From: Planctomycetota bacterium
GTDB lineage: Bacteria > Planctomycetota > Phycisphaerae > Phycisphaerales > UBA5793
DNA length: 64,000 nucleotides
Assembly (NCBI GenBank): GCA_963205185.1
Contig: CAUJHZ010000076.1
Location: 81,157 to 145,156 of the forward strand
Direction: 5' to 3'
The notes below the pieces were generated by a model, which saw only the letters and a list, made by a program, of their open reading frames with translations, did not search any database and was not told the origin of the DNA. Position 1 is the first letter of the stretch; the number at the start of each line of letters is the position of its first letter. This document shows, one piece after another, positions 7,696 through 16,733 of the stretch. The position numbers and the translations under genes are program-made.

Positions 7696-9329
7696 GCCAT
7701 CCCCCGCTGGACCCGCGCCGGACCGGGTCCAACCGGCCGGCCGGAAGGTTCGATGGTTGCAGGGCGGCGCGCCGGGTCGTGGCCGGCGATCATCAGCGTG
7801 AGCACCCACGCCTCGAGCAGGACCAGCGCGCCGACAATGACATGCGCGGACGCCGGCATCGTGTAGGCAGCGCTCATCGGCCGCTCCATCGGATCAATGC
7901 GCATCTTGAGCCACCACGTCGTTGCTCCCAACAGCACCTGCACGATGACCGTGCCGATCAGCGCGCCGGCGCCGAGGCGCAGCCGAACCGAAGCGCTGTT
8001 CATGATGATAATCGACGCCAGCGTCAACGCGCACAGAACCACAGCCAGCGCGCCAAGCACGTGCAGCAGCAGCGCCCAGTCGTAGTGGAATTGCCGGGTA
8101 ATGGCGCCCAAAGCCGTCTGCACGAGCGCCAGCATGACGAGCGCGCCGCCGACGCGCCAGCCGAGCACTTGCGCTGCGGGATGGGCGATCAGAGGCCCGG
8201 CCTCTTTTTCGCCGCCGCGTTGCGCGATGCGCCACAAAACGATGGCCAGAAGCGCCTGGCTGATGAGAAAGATCTGTGCCGAGCAGGCATGGAAGACGGC
8301 CAGAACGTTGGTGCCGGCCTCGCCGTAGCGGTTGAACAGCGTGACCCGAAGACCGCCGAGCACGCCCTGGGCGATGACGAGGACAAGAACGCCGGTGCCC
8401 AGCCAGGGGACGGTTCGCTCCTGGATAAACATGGGCAACCGGCGCAAAAACCGCGCGCCGCGGCCGACGCGCTCATCGCGCGCCGTCCATGCCTCGCCGC
8501 ACTCCGGACACACTCGCTTTTCGAGTCCCTGGATCGAGTATCCGCAGCGCGGACAGCGCCCGGCCGACAGCGGCAGGCTCCGTCCGGCGATCGGCCTTCG
8601 CCCCCAGAGCCAGAAGCACAGCGTGAGCACCTGCATGCCCACCAGCGTCCCGATGAGGCGATGCGAATGTTCGTAGAAAGCGCCCGCCACCATCTTCGTA
8701 AAGGGGAACAGGAACATGTTGTAGCCGAAACTCGTCGGCCAATCGTCCACCGCCAGGCCGGCTTCCATCGACGTAACCAGGCTTCCAACGGAGATGAGAC
8801 AGAGCGTCGCGATGATGCCCAGGCTCGCGAGCATCGCCTGAGAGCGCGTCGAGGACTCCGCGTCCGGCCGTCGGCGGGGGCCGGGCACGAGCGTGCCGGC
8901 TAATCCCATGACGGCGCCAATCACCGCCGAGGCGATGAGATTGCCGGGAATCCACGCCCAGTCGCTCAGCGTGACGCGTGTTGCTTCAGATGGGTCGGGT
9001 TGGCCCGAGTGCACGGCGGAAGAGACGAGCAGGCAGTTGACCAGGCCCGCTACGAGCAGCGACGCAGCAGCCAACGCGACCGAGCGCGTCCGCCAACCGA
9101 TGAACACGGCCCCCAGAGCCAGCGCGCCCAGCAGCACGGCGAGCAGCACGGGCCCGTCGAGCAGCACGCTGGGCAGGCGGGCAACAAAGGCCACCACCCA
9201 CACGCACGTGGCGATCGCCATGCCGCGCGGAATCGCCCGCTCGATGAGCGTGGCGCGATCCACCACCGCCGCCGCGCTCAATGAAGCGACCGGCTCCGGA
9301 CTGAGACTGGCAGCAGCCGAATTCAACAC
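7692..9329 (-). CDS. ctaA: heme A synthase with a zinc-ribbon insertion
   Basis: 545 residues from a GTG at 9329, long for CtaA/COX15 (usually 300-350). About ten transmembrane helices are visible. Conserved heme-ligand His contexts include FYEHSHRLIGTLVG, FHACSAQ, and C-terminal HVLGA and ASAHVIVG; GSLVTSMEAGLAVDDWP matches the COX15 signature. It oxidises the C8 methyl of heme O to give heme A. After the EHSHR helix a hydrophilic loop (about residues 258-300) carries CPRCGY...CPECGEAW, a four-Cys zinc ribbon absent from typical COX15. The N-terminal ~120 residues add extra helices. It is coupled to ctaB by a 4-bp overlap. Confidence 0.9.
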   Translation of the reverse strand: MLNSAAASLSPEPVASLSAAAVVDRATLIERAIPRGMAIATCVWVVAFVARLPSVLLDGPVLLAVLLGALALGAVFIGWRTRSVALAAASLLVAGLVNCLLVSSAVHSGQPDPSEATRVTLSDWAWIPGNLIASAVIGAVMGLAGTLVPGPRRRPDAESSTRSQAMLASLGIIATLCLISVGSLVTSMEAGLAVDDWPTSFGYNMFLFPFTKMVAGAFYEHSHRLIGTLVGMQVLTLCFWLWGRRPIAGRSLPLSAGRCPRCGYSIQGLEKRVCPECGEAWTARDERVGRGARFLRRLPMFIQERTVPWLGTGVLVLVIAQGVLGGLRVTLFNRYGEAGTNVLAVFHACSAQIFLISQALLAIVLWRIAQRGGEKEAGPLIAHPAAQVLGWRVGGALVMLALVQTALGAITRQFHYDWALLLHVLGALAVVLCALTLASIIIMNSASVRLRLGAGALIGTVIVQVLLGATTWWLKMRIDPMERPMSAAYTMPASAHVIVGALVLLEAWVLTLMIAGHDPARRPATIEPSGRPVGPGPARVQRGMA

Positions 9330-9394
9330 ACCGACACCTGCTTACCCGCGGCGCTCGCCGGCCTGTGAAGATCGCTTCCCCGCAGGCACGGCAA

Positions 9395-12046
9395 TCAGTG
9401 ACCGCTTGGCTCCGAAACCCCATCAGGCAGTTCGTCCCATTGCGGCAGGTAATCGTCGCGGCCGCAGTGATGAGCCACCGGGGAGGAGAATTCATACGGA
9501 CCCCGGTGCACGACCGGCGTCTCGTGGAAGTTTTCATGCCAGGGCGGGCTCGTCGCGTACCACTCGAGCGAATTGGCCCGCCACGGATTCGATCCGACGA
9601 CGCGACCGAACGCCATGTCTTTGCGACCCCACGCCACGAACCACAGCAGGCCGAGCACCGCAGTCAGCCCGGCGCAGATCCAGCCGAGCATCACGTTCGA
9701 CCACACGACGATGCGGAACTCGCCCGTGCCCGGGCTCTTCCACGTGCGCGAGACGATTTGGTTGCTCGCGTGATCCAGCCGCGCCACTTCGGCCGTCGAG
9801 GCGCTCACCATCAGGCGATTGGCCTCGACGAGCGAGCGCACCTGCTCGGGCAGCGACGCGATCAGCTCAGCGCTCACTTCAACCTGGTTGTAGGTCTTGG
9901 GGGAGTCCTTCACGACCTGCGCCAGCGGGGTCGTGCTCCAATCGACATTCGCGCTCTGGGCGGCCTCGTAGAACTTGTCGAAATTCAGAACGTATGCCGC
10001 GGCGACGGGCAATTGAGCCGGCTCGCCAGTGGCGACGTTCTTGAATACCGCGGAAGGCTCGGTGCGCGAGGCGTCCACCCGCCGGGCGTAGGGCTGCATC
10101 GGAGAGCGGATGAAATCATCGCTCGACATCGCGTAGGTCGCGCTGTTCACGCCGATCCACTCCCAGAAGTCGCCTTTGCCGAATACCGGGAACATGAACA
10201 ACGGCAAGGCGGTGATCCACGTAGCCACCAGCAGCGCCTTGTTCGCCGGCTGGCCCCAGTCGATGCGGGCGACGTTGACGATCAGCGCATCGATCAGCGC
10301 CATGAGCACGAACAGCAGGCCGAAGGCGACGATGGGAATGAGCAGCGAGCGCGAGTCCCCGCCCAGATTCCACAGCAGAGACGCCAGATGCAGCGGGGTG
10401 TACTGCAGAACGGCAACGATGAGCGGGTAGATGATGAACCGGTTGCCGTATTTGCCAAGCGAGCAGAAGAAGTTGATGACGAACGGGATCTGCGCCATGC
10501 CCAGCATGAGCGCACCGATGGTCATGAAGATGTTGAGCGGCTGGAGATGTTCAAGCGACGGGTATTCGAGGATCGTCGCGTAGCGGCGCGGGTGGGCGCC
10601 GATGCCGACAATGTGCATCGTGAAGAACGTGAGGTTGAACCCGATGATGGTCAGCCAGAAGTGCAGCACGCCCAGGCGCTGGTTGAGCGTCTTGCCGAAC
10701 ATCTTGGGATACCAGTAGTAGATGCCTGCGAAGATGCCTAGCAGCGACCCGCCGAAGAGCACGTAGTGGATGTGCCCGACGATGAAGTACGTGTCGTGGA
10801 AGTAGATGTCCACCGGGGCCGCCGCCATGAAGATGCCCGACAATCCGCCGATGACGAACATCGACACGAATCCGAGCGAGAACAGCATGGCCGGCGTGTA
10901 GTGAATCTGGCCGCCCCACAGCGTGCCCAGCCAGTTGAAGGTTTTGATGGCCGAGGGCACGGCGATGAGAATGGTCGACGCCATGAACGCGGTGCCGAGA
11001 ATGGGGTTCATGCCCGACGCGAACATGTGGTGGCCCCACACGATGTAGCCCAGGAACGCGATGCCGCCGATCGCAAAGACCATCGGCTTGTAGCCGAAGA
11101 TCGGCTTGCGGGCGAAGGTGGCGAGGATGTCGCTGGTCATGCCCATCGAGGGCAGGATCATGATGTACACCGCCGGGTGGCTGTAGAACCAGAACAGGTG
11201 CTGCCACATGAGCGGCTGACCTGAGTCGAGCGTGGTCTGCTCAGCCCCGGCGCGGACCGCCGACGAGATGGTGAAAAACGTCGTGCCCAGGTGCCGGTCG
11301 AAGAGCAGCATGAGGAACGCGGCCGTGAGCACCGGCGTGCTCATGAGAATGAGAATCGAGGTGATGAACAGCGACCAGACGGTGAGCGGCATGCGGAACA
11401 GCGACATGCCCGGGCAGCGCAGATTCAGAATCGTCGTCATGTAGTTGATCGCGCCCATGAGGCTGCTCGAGCCCACGAGCAGCAGCGATATCAGCCACAG
11501 CGTCTGCGCCTGACCCGAAAAGGTCGCCAGCGAGAGCGGCGGGTAACTCGTCCAGCCGCCCTGCGCGCCGCCGTAGTAGAACGCGGCGATCATCACCGCG
11601 CCTCCGCTCAGCGCCAGCCAATAGGAGAGCATGTTGAGCAGCGGGAAGGCCATGTCCCGCGCGCCGATCTGGAGCGGGATGAGCACGTTGCCGAACGCGC
11701 CCACGAGCAGCGGGATGATCACGAAGAAGATCATGAACGTCGCGTGCATCGTGAAGAGCATGTTGTAGAAGTCGCCGGTGATCGGCGCCGACTGGGTCGT
11801 AGGCTGGAAGAACTTGCCGGCCAGCCCCGGGATCGGATTCACCGCGTCAAACGGCCAGGCGATCTGCCACCGCACCGCCAGGGCCAGCAGCCCCCCCACC
11901 ACCATGAGCAGCAGCGAAGTGAACAGGAACTGGATCCCGATGACCTTGTGATCCATCGAGAACACGTACTTGCGGATGAACCCGATCTCGTGGTGATGCG
12001 CGTGATCGTGTGCGTGCGAAGCGTGATCAACCGGAAGCGTGGTCAT
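9395..12046 (-). CDS. coxA: cytochrome c oxidase subunit I, A2 type, with a ~285-residue insertion
   Basis: 883 residues from the ATG at 12046. An ATG at 12148 would add 34 Arg-rich residues with no better ribosome site. Ligands seen: heme a His101 (FTMHATF) and His427, CuB His290 with cross-linked Tyr294 in YSHPAVY, CuB His339/340 in WGHH, and heme a3 His425 in GHIHYVL. The usual proton-channel Glu of HPEVY is Ala, preceded by Tyr-Ser, the hallmark of A2-type oxidases. Residues 532-818 interrupt the normal link between helix XII and the NPW...SLEW...SPP tail. They contain about three helices, a soluble segment (622-776) and one more helix. A His-rich N-terminus (HASHAHDHAHHH) is notable. It reduces O2 and pumps protons, and follows coxB. 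Confidence 0.97.
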   Translation of the reverse strand: MTTLPVDHASHAHDHAHHHEIGFIRKYVFSMDHKVIGIQFLFTSLLLMVVGGLLALAVRWQIAWPFDAVNPIPGLAGKFFQPTTQSAPITGDFYNMLFTMHATFMIFFVIIPLLVGAFGNVLIPLQIGARDMAFPLLNMLSYWLALSGGAVMIAAFYYGGAQGGWTSYPPLSLATFSGQAQTLWLISLLLVGSSSLMGAINYMTTILNLRCPGMSLFRMPLTVWSLFITSILILMSTPVLTAAFLMLLFDRHLGTTFFTISSAVRAGAEQTTLDSGQPLMWQHLFWFYSHPAVYIMILPSMGMTSDILATFARKPIFGYKPMVFAIGGIAFLGYIVWGHHMFASGMNPILGTAFMASTILIAVPSAIKTFNWLGTLWGGQIHYTPAMLFSLGFVSMFVIGGLSGIFMAAAPVDIYFHDTYFIVGHIHYVLFGGSLLGIFAGIYYWYPKMFGKTLNQRLGVLHFWLTIIGFNLTFFTMHIVGIGAHPRRYATILEYPSLEHLQPLNIFMTIGALMLGMAQIPFVINFFCSLGKYGNRFIIYPLIVAVLQYTPLHLASLLWNLGGDSRSLLIPIVAFGLLFVLMALIDALIVNVARIDWGQPANKALLVATWITALPLFMFPVFGKGDFWEWIGVNSATYAMSSDDFIRSPMQPYARRVDASRTEPSAVFKNVATGEPAQLPVAAAYVLNFDKFYEAAQSANVDWSTTPLAQVVKDSPKTYNQVEVSAELIASLPEQVRSLVEANRLMVSASTAEVARLDHASNQIVSRTWKSPGTGEFRIVVWSNVMLGWICAGLTAVLGLLWFVAWGRKDMAFGRVVGSNPWRANSLEWYATSPPWHENFHETPVVHRGPYEFSSPVAHHCGRDDYLPQWDELPDGVSEPSGH

Positions 12047-12151
12047 GGTGCGTGCTCGTGCCTCTGCTGAAAGTGCCGCGACTCGTCGCCTGTCGCGATC
12101 GGTTGGTCGTTCGGACTGCCGCGGCTCGCCACTGCCGCGCCGGCGCATCCG

Positions 12152-13174
12152 TCAATACCCGTATCCCTCGTCATCGGCCTGGGTCTGCTGCGCCAGGGTG
12201 ATCTTGGACATGACGTGGACGTAGGTCTCCCACGTCTGCTTGTCGAGCCAGTCGCGGACGGCGAATTCGTCCTCGTCGAATTCCGCCAGCCACGTGGCTG
12301 CGTCCTTCTCCTGCGCTTCGGCGGCCACGGGGCCCGAGGGCATGACGATGATGCGGCCGCGCATCGAGTAGTGCTGCAGGCCGCACAATTCGGCGCAGAT
12401 GAGATCGAAATAGTCGTATCCCTTGGCCTCGTCCCACGGGACCTCGAACCACAGGCGGCCGCCGTTCATCCCCGGCACGGCGTCGTGCTTGACGCGGAAC
12501 TCCGGAACGAAGAAAGAGTGCAGCACGTCGTTGCTCGTGAGCAGAATGCGCACCGGGCGATCCGCCGGAATGCGAAGTTCCGCCTGATTGGTGTAGTCAT
12601 CGGCGCCGGGAGCAAACTCGCCCGTCCAGTTCGCCGGCACGGCTTCACGGTCGATCATGATCGGATCAGACAGGTCGTTCTTGGCCCGCGCCTCGGCGAG
12701 CGCCACCGCGTCGCGCGGGCCGAAAGCCCCGTCGTTCCCGGGATAGCGGAAATACCACGCGAACTGTTGCGCGATGCACTCGATCTGCACGGTGTCTTCC
12801 GAACTGGGCGCGTCGTAACGGATCTCGTTCCACGTGCTCTTGCTCAGCGCCGCGATGAGCACGAGAATGACCGACGGGATGATCGTCCACGTCGCCTCGA
12901 GCTTGTTGTTGCCGTGAATGAACTTCGCCCTGCCGCCGGGCACGGCGCGGTAGCGAAACGTGAAGTAAAGCAGCACGATCTGGACCGCGATGAACACGGC
13001 CCCCGTCAGCAGCAGGATGCCCCAGTAGAGCCGGTCGATGTCGAAGCCGACTTCCGTCACGGCGCGGCGGAGCGGATGCCAGAGCGACGGATCGCCGGTG
13101 CCGTAGGTCGCCCATGCCGGCGCGGCAGCGAGAACGATGGCCAGGCATCCGAGGAGAGGAACACGTCGCTTCAT
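12152..13174 (-). CDS. coxB: cytochrome c oxidase subunit II (CuA)
   Basis: 340 residues. Signal peptide (about 1-22), two transmembrane helices (about 48-75 and 93-112), then the periplasmic cupredoxin domain. CuA ligands are all present: His in VLHSFFVP and the CAELCGLQHYSM block (two Cys, Glu backbone ligand, His, Met). No C-terminal cytochrome c domain is present, so this is an aa3 rather than a caa3 subunit. Between the aromatic patch (FAWYFRYPG) and the first CuA His there are about 55 extra residues compared with compact CoxB. It receives electrons from cytochrome c and passes them to subunit I. It lies directly upstream of coxA, with a short gap. Confidence 0.97.
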   Translation of the reverse strand: MKRRVPLLGCLAIVLAAAPAWATYGTGDPSLWHPLRRAVTEVGFDIDRLYWGILLLTGAVFIAVQIVLLYFTFRYRAVPGGRAKFIHGNNKLEATWTIIPSVILVLIAALSKSTWNEIRYDAPSSEDTVQIECIAQQFAWYFRYPGNDGAFGPRDAVALAEARAKNDLSDPIMIDREAVPANWTGEFAPGADDYTNQAELRIPADRPVRILLTSNDVLHSFFVPEFRVKHDAVPGMNGGRLWFEVPWDEAKGYDYFDLICAELCGLQHYSMRGRIIVMPSGPVAAEAQEKDAATWLAEFDEDEFAVRDWLDKQTWETYVHVMSKITLAQQTQADDEGYGY

Positions 13175-13281
13175 GGTCGCAGCAAGCCTCGCGCTGAAAT
13201 GATCAAAGCCGCAGACGCCCGCGACAGGTATGCTGCCGCGGGCGCCGGGTTATCCACATCTGTTTCGCCGCAGCAGCACTA

Positions 13282-14016
13282 CTACTGAGGCGGTTTGTAA
13301 GTGAAGTCGACTTCAGCCGTCTCGCCGTCCTTGACTTCGACTTCGATCTCTTCCTGGACCGGGCTGAACTTATCGAATTCGTGCCACACAGTCAGCGTGT
13401 ACTTGCCCGCGGGCAAGCCCTTGATCTCGTACTCGCCGTTCTCATCGCTGACGGCAAAGAACGGATGATCGAACGCGAAGATGTGGGCGTTCATCCAGTT
13501 GTGGACGTTGCACGCGAGGTGCATGCCCGTCTCCGGATTGCTGAACTTCACGTCTTTGACCATGCCCTTCACGGGCTGGCCCTCGTTGAACTGGCCGTTC
13601 TTCTCGCTTGTGAACTTCAGGTTGTGCGCCGTGTCGTCGGAGTTGTGCATCTCGACGGTCTGACCGACCATCGTGCCGACCACGTGCGGGATATACTGGC
13701 AGCCGACCTGGTCGATGACCACCGGCTTGCTGGGAACCTCGAAGTTTCCGGACACCGGGCCCTTCACCCACACGACCACGTTGCACAGCGTGGACTTCTC
13801 AAAATTGAAGACGTACGTCTCGGCCAGCAGCGGCTCGCTCTGGTGCGCCTGGACGCAGAAGGCGTCGGTGCTGACGCGAACCACCTTGGGCTTGGCCATC
13901 TTACCGTCGAAATTGATCTTGCCTTTGACGGTGCCGTCCGCCAAAGCGGCGCCGGCGCCCAGACCGACAGCGCCGACCGCTGCCGCCAACTTCATCCAAC
14001 CAGTCAACCGTGTCAT
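13282..14016 (-). CDS. exported cupredoxin-like protein with carboxypeptidase-regulatory-like C-terminus
   Basis: 244 residues from the ATG at 14016, with AAGGGAAG about 6 bp upstream. A signal peptide ends near AALA. The middle part (about 75-190) is cupredoxin-like: His in SDDTAHNLKF and a closing CNVHNWM motif giving Cys, His and Met copper ligands. The last ~60 residues (NGEYEIKGLPAGKYTLTVWHE) match a carboxypeptidase-regulatory or transthyretin-like beta domain. It is the first gene of the minus-strand oxidase set, ahead of coxB, and faces coxC across a ~270-bp divergent region. A periplasmic electron carrier or copper donor for the oxidase is plausible from context. Confidence 0.75.
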   Translation of the reverse strand: MTRLTGWMKLAAAVGAVGLGAGAALADGTVKGKINFDGKMAKPKVVRVSTDAFCVQAHQSEPLLAETYVFNFEKSTLCNVVVWVKGPVSGNFEVPSKPVVIDQVGCQYIPHVVGTMVGQTVEMHNSDDTAHNLKFTSEKNGQFNEGQPVKGMVKDVKFSNPETGMHLACNVHNWMNAHIFAFDHPFFAVSDENGEYEIKGLPAGKYTLTVWHEFDKFSPVQEEIEVEVKDGETAEVDFTYKPPQ

Positions 14017-14283
14017 TTCGGAACTTCCCTTTCGGATCGTGTCTCGCCGGCGATTGAGGCGCCGGGCTGGAATCAACGGGGTCTGTGCATTTCTTCACAA
14101 GCCCGATGGAGCCAGATGATACGCGCTTCGTTTCTCAGGGGAACAAGGCGGCGCGCACTTTTGAATGCCGGCCCCGCCCCGTCGCGAGGACAAACCGATC
14201 TTCAACTCTCGCGTCGCCAATCGCGCCGCCGATGATGAATTGCAGGCCGGGCTCGCTTGGCGGGGCCGCTCAGCACCCATACC

Positions 14284-15273
14284 ATGTCGCCCTCTATGAG
14301 TACAGCGATCTCCCACCACGGCGTTTCGGGTCACGATCACAGCCACGACCACGGCCACGGCCACGGCGCGACGATGCCGCCTGCCATCGGGCTGCCCAAC
14401 ACCAAGCTGTGCATGTGGCTATTTCTGGTCAGCGAGGTCATGTTCTTTGCCGGACTGATCGGAGCTTACATCGTCATCCGCTTCGGCACGGCCGGCTGGC
14501 CCAACCCGTATGACATCCTGGCCGTCCGGGTGACCGCCTTCAACACCTTTCTGCTCATCTGCTCGTCGGTGACCATGGTCAAGGCGTTCCAGTGGTCCGA
14601 TGCGGGTGATCGCGGCAAGGCGATGAAGTTCCTGTTCGCCACGATCGTGGGCGGGGCCATCTTCGTCGGCATCCAGGTCTACGAGTACCGCCACCTGCTC
14701 CACCAGCCCTCCCACGTGCTCCTCGAACAGGTCGAGCACATGATGGCCGAGCGCGGCATGGCGGTGGAAGGGCACGGCGAGCACGCCGCAGCCCCGGTGA
14801 GCGTCGTGCTTGCCGGCATGGGCCAGTCTCAGGACCAGGCGGTCAAGGACCAGCTCGAGAAGCTCCACGGCCTGCTCGCCGAGGGCCGGCCGGACATCAA
14901 GAAGACGGCCGCCCCATCCGAACTCGAAGAACTCCGCGAGTGGGACCGCAACGTCCTGCAGGAGACCATCGCCCTGGCGGCCCTGATCCCGGCGGATTCG
15001 AAGGACGGCAAAGCGCTCCGCAAAGCCGGGCGGCACCAGAACCTGTACCCCGAGGGGTTCGTGCCCAGCCGGGACAACTTCACCAGCACGTTCTACATCA
15101 TGACCGGCTTTCACGGCTTCCACGTGTTCGGCGGGGTTGTGGCGTTGATCGCCATTCTCGCCCTCTACGCCGTGCGCAAAGCCGGAACCATGGCCATCGA
15201 AGTCGTCGGCCTGTACTGGCACTTCGTTGACCTGGTGTGGATCATCCTGTTCACGATCGTCTATCTCATGTAA
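14284..15273 (+). CDS. coxC: cytochrome c oxidase subunit III with a central insertion
   Basis: 329 residues from the ATG at 14284; the ATG at 14296 is equally possible and a TTG at 14257 less so. The N-terminus is His-rich (HHGVSGHDHSHDHGHGHG). Five transmembrane helices are visible, as in short bacterial subunit III: CMWLFLVSEVMFF, the LLICSSVTMV helix, FVGIQVYEYRHLL, FYIMTGFHGFHVFGG, and a last one ending LFTIVYLM. Between YEYRHLL and the NFTSTFY motif lies about 110-125 residues of charged sequence (roughly nt 14700-15070) not found in standard CoxC, on the predicted periplasmic side. Subunit III stabilises proton uptake and turnover of subunit I. It is followed by the subunit IV gene. 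Confidence 0.94.
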   Translation: MSPSMSTAISHHGVSGHDHSHDHGHGHGATMPPAIGLPNTKLCMWLFLVSEVMFFAGLIGAYIVIRFGTAGWPNPYDILAVRVTAFNTFLLICSSVTMVKAFQWSDAGDRGKAMKFLFATIVGGAIFVGIQVYEYRHLLHQPSHVLLEQVEHMMAERGMAVEGHGEHAAAPVSVVLAGMGQSQDQAVKDQLEKLHGLLAEGRPDIKKTAAPSELEELREWDRNVLQETIALAALIPADSKDGKALRKAGRHQNLYPEGFVPSRDNFTSTFYIMTGFHGFHVFGGVVALIAILALYAVRKAGTMAIEVVGLYWHFVDLVWIILFTIVYLM

Positions 15274-15325
15274 CACGCCGGGCCGCGCGTCCCGCTGAAC
15301 TCTTCGCAACGGCTGAACGAACACC

Positions 15326-15784
15326 ATGACCACCGCCACCGCCGCGTCCATCCCGACCCACTCCGCCGGTCACAGCCATCACCCGAACTACATCGCCATC
15401 TTCATCTGGCTGGTGATCCTGACGTTTATCGAAGTGAGTATTCCGGAACTCGTGCACATCAAGGGAGTCGGCCACGATCGGCTCACGCCCTCGGTGCTCG
15501 CGCCGGATGCGTATCAGGAAGAAGGCGTGGACGCAGCCGTGCGAGATGCGGCGGCCGCCATGGCGCCCAGCGAGCGCTTCCAGACTGCCGGCTGGGCGAT
15601 GCGCATCGGTGTGCTTGCCGTGCTCGCTCTGATCAAAGCAGCGCTCGTCGGCGCCTTCTTCATGCACCTGCGCTTTGACGGCTGGAAATTGAACGTGATC
15701 CTCGCCGTGCCCACGGCGTTGTTCGTGTTCATCATCATCATGCTCACGCCGGATGTCGCGTGGCAGTGGCCGAAACTTTACTGA
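15326..15784 (+). CDS. cytochrome c oxidase subunit IV family protein (CtaF-like)
   Basis: 152 residues with three transmembrane helices. The hallmark ALIKAALVGAFFMHLRFD of prokaryotic subunit IV (COX4_pro) lies in the second helix and its exit. Typical members have about 100 residues; here about 45 extra hydrophilic residues (VLAPDAYQEEGVDAAVRDAAAAM region) separate helices 1 and 2. With an N-in topology that loop faces the periplasm. Another His-rich N-terminus (HSAGHSHH) is present, as in subunits I and III. It is 52 bp downstream of coxC and completes the oxidase set. Confidence 0.9.
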   Translation: MTTATAASIPTHSAGHSHHPNYIAIFIWLVILTFIEVSIPELVHIKGVGHDRLTPSVLAPDAYQEEGVDAAVRDAAAAMAPSERFQTAGWAMRIGVLAVLALIKAALVGAFFMHLRFDGWKLNVILAVPTALFVFIIIMLTPDVAWQWPKLY

Positions 15785-15805
15785 CGCTTTTTCCAATGGT
15801 CTGAT

Positions 15806-16312
15806 GTGTACTGGCTGCTCGCCATCAGTCTGAGCCTGGTTGGCCTGCTGGGCCCGGCGCTCACCCTGATCGGCCTGCCCGGGACGTGGCTGCTCATCGG
15901 CCTGGCTCTCATCGCGCAGTGGATTCGACCGGACACGTTCAGCTGGTGGACGCTGGGCGCGTGCCTGGTGCTGGCGATCGTCGGCGAGATCGTCGAATTC
16001 GCCGCCGGCGCCGTCGGCACGCGAACCGGCGGCGGGACGCGCACGGCGAGCCTGGGCGCGCTGATCGGCGGCATCGTCGGCGCCATTGCCGGCGCTGCCT
16101 TTCCCCCAGTCATCGGCGCCATCATCTGGGGCGTGGTCGGCGCCGGAGCAGGAGCCGTCATTGGCGAGTTCGCCTCCGGCAACAGGCACTGGCGCTCGCA
16201 CCTGGCCATCGGCAGCGCGGCCGCGACGGGCAAGGCCGTCGGCACCGTGATCAAATCTGCGCTCGCGCTGCTCATTTACCTCGTCGTCGTGGTCGCGGCA
16301 TTCGTGCCCTGA
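15806..16312 (+). CDS. DUF456 family membrane protein
   Basis: 168 residues from a GTG at 15806. Highly hydrophobic, Gly/Ala-rich, with glycine-zipper-like helices (GALIGGIVGAIAGAAF, GVVGAGAGAVIGEF) typical of DUF456. The N-terminal GLPGTWLLIGLALIAQW is also characteristic of the family. Function is unknown. It lies 21 bp after the subunit IV gene and 17 bp before ridA, so it may be read through from the oxidase transcript, but no functional link is known. Confidence 0.85.
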   Translation: MYWLLAISLSLVGLLGPALTLIGLPGTWLLIGLALIAQWIRPDTFSWWTLGACLVLAIVGEIVEFAAGAVGTRTGGGTRTASLGALIGGIVGAIAGAAFPPVIGAIIWGVVGAGAGAVIGEFASGNRHWRSHLAIGSAAATGKAVGTVIKSALALLIYLVVVVAAFVP

Positions 16313-16329
16313 TTCGAACGGAGAACCTC

Positions 16330-16725
16330 ATGGCCGGGCATCGGCAACTCATTTCATCGGGAACGCCGTGGGAGCGCCGCGTCGGCTACAGCCGCGCGGT
16401 TCGCGCCGGGCGGATGGTCTTCGTCTCGGGCACCATTGCCTCGGACGAGTCGGGCCAGATCCATGCTCCGGGAGATGCCGGCGAGCAGACGCGCTTTGTG
16501 CTGGCCAAAATCGGCCGCGCGCTGCGGCAAGCCGGCGCGACACTGGCCGACGTGGTGCGCGTACGCGTGTTCCTCGTTGACATGGCGGATCTCGACGCGG
16601 TTGGCCAGGCCCACCACGACGTGTTCGCCGAGATTCGGCCCGCGAACACCACCGTGGCGGTGAGCGCGCTGGCCTCGCCGGACTGCCGCGTTGAAATCGA
16701 AGTGGATGCGGTCATCGGCGGCTGA
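16330..16725 (+). CDS. RidA family (YjgF/UK114) enamine/imine deaminase
   Basis: 131 residues from the ATG at 16330; longer in-frame versions run into the DUF456 gene and are not credible. The RidA core is present: SRAVRAGRMVFVSGTIA near the N-terminus, a central DVVRVRVFLVDM strand-helix, and SPDCRVEIEVDAV containing the conserved Arg that binds the substrate carboxylate. Archetypal RidA hydrolyses reactive 2-aminoacrylate made by PLP enzymes. The gene converges with a PLP enzyme (16734-17909) only 8 bp away, which may be coincidence. Confidence 0.92.
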   Translation: MAGHRQLISSGTPWERRVGYSRAVRAGRMVFVSGTIASDESGQIHAPGDAGEQTRFVLAKIGRALRQAGATLADVVRVRVFLVDMADLDAVGQAHHDVFAEIRPANTTVAVSALASPDCRVEIEVDAVIGG

Positions 16726-16733
16726 TGCGCCAT

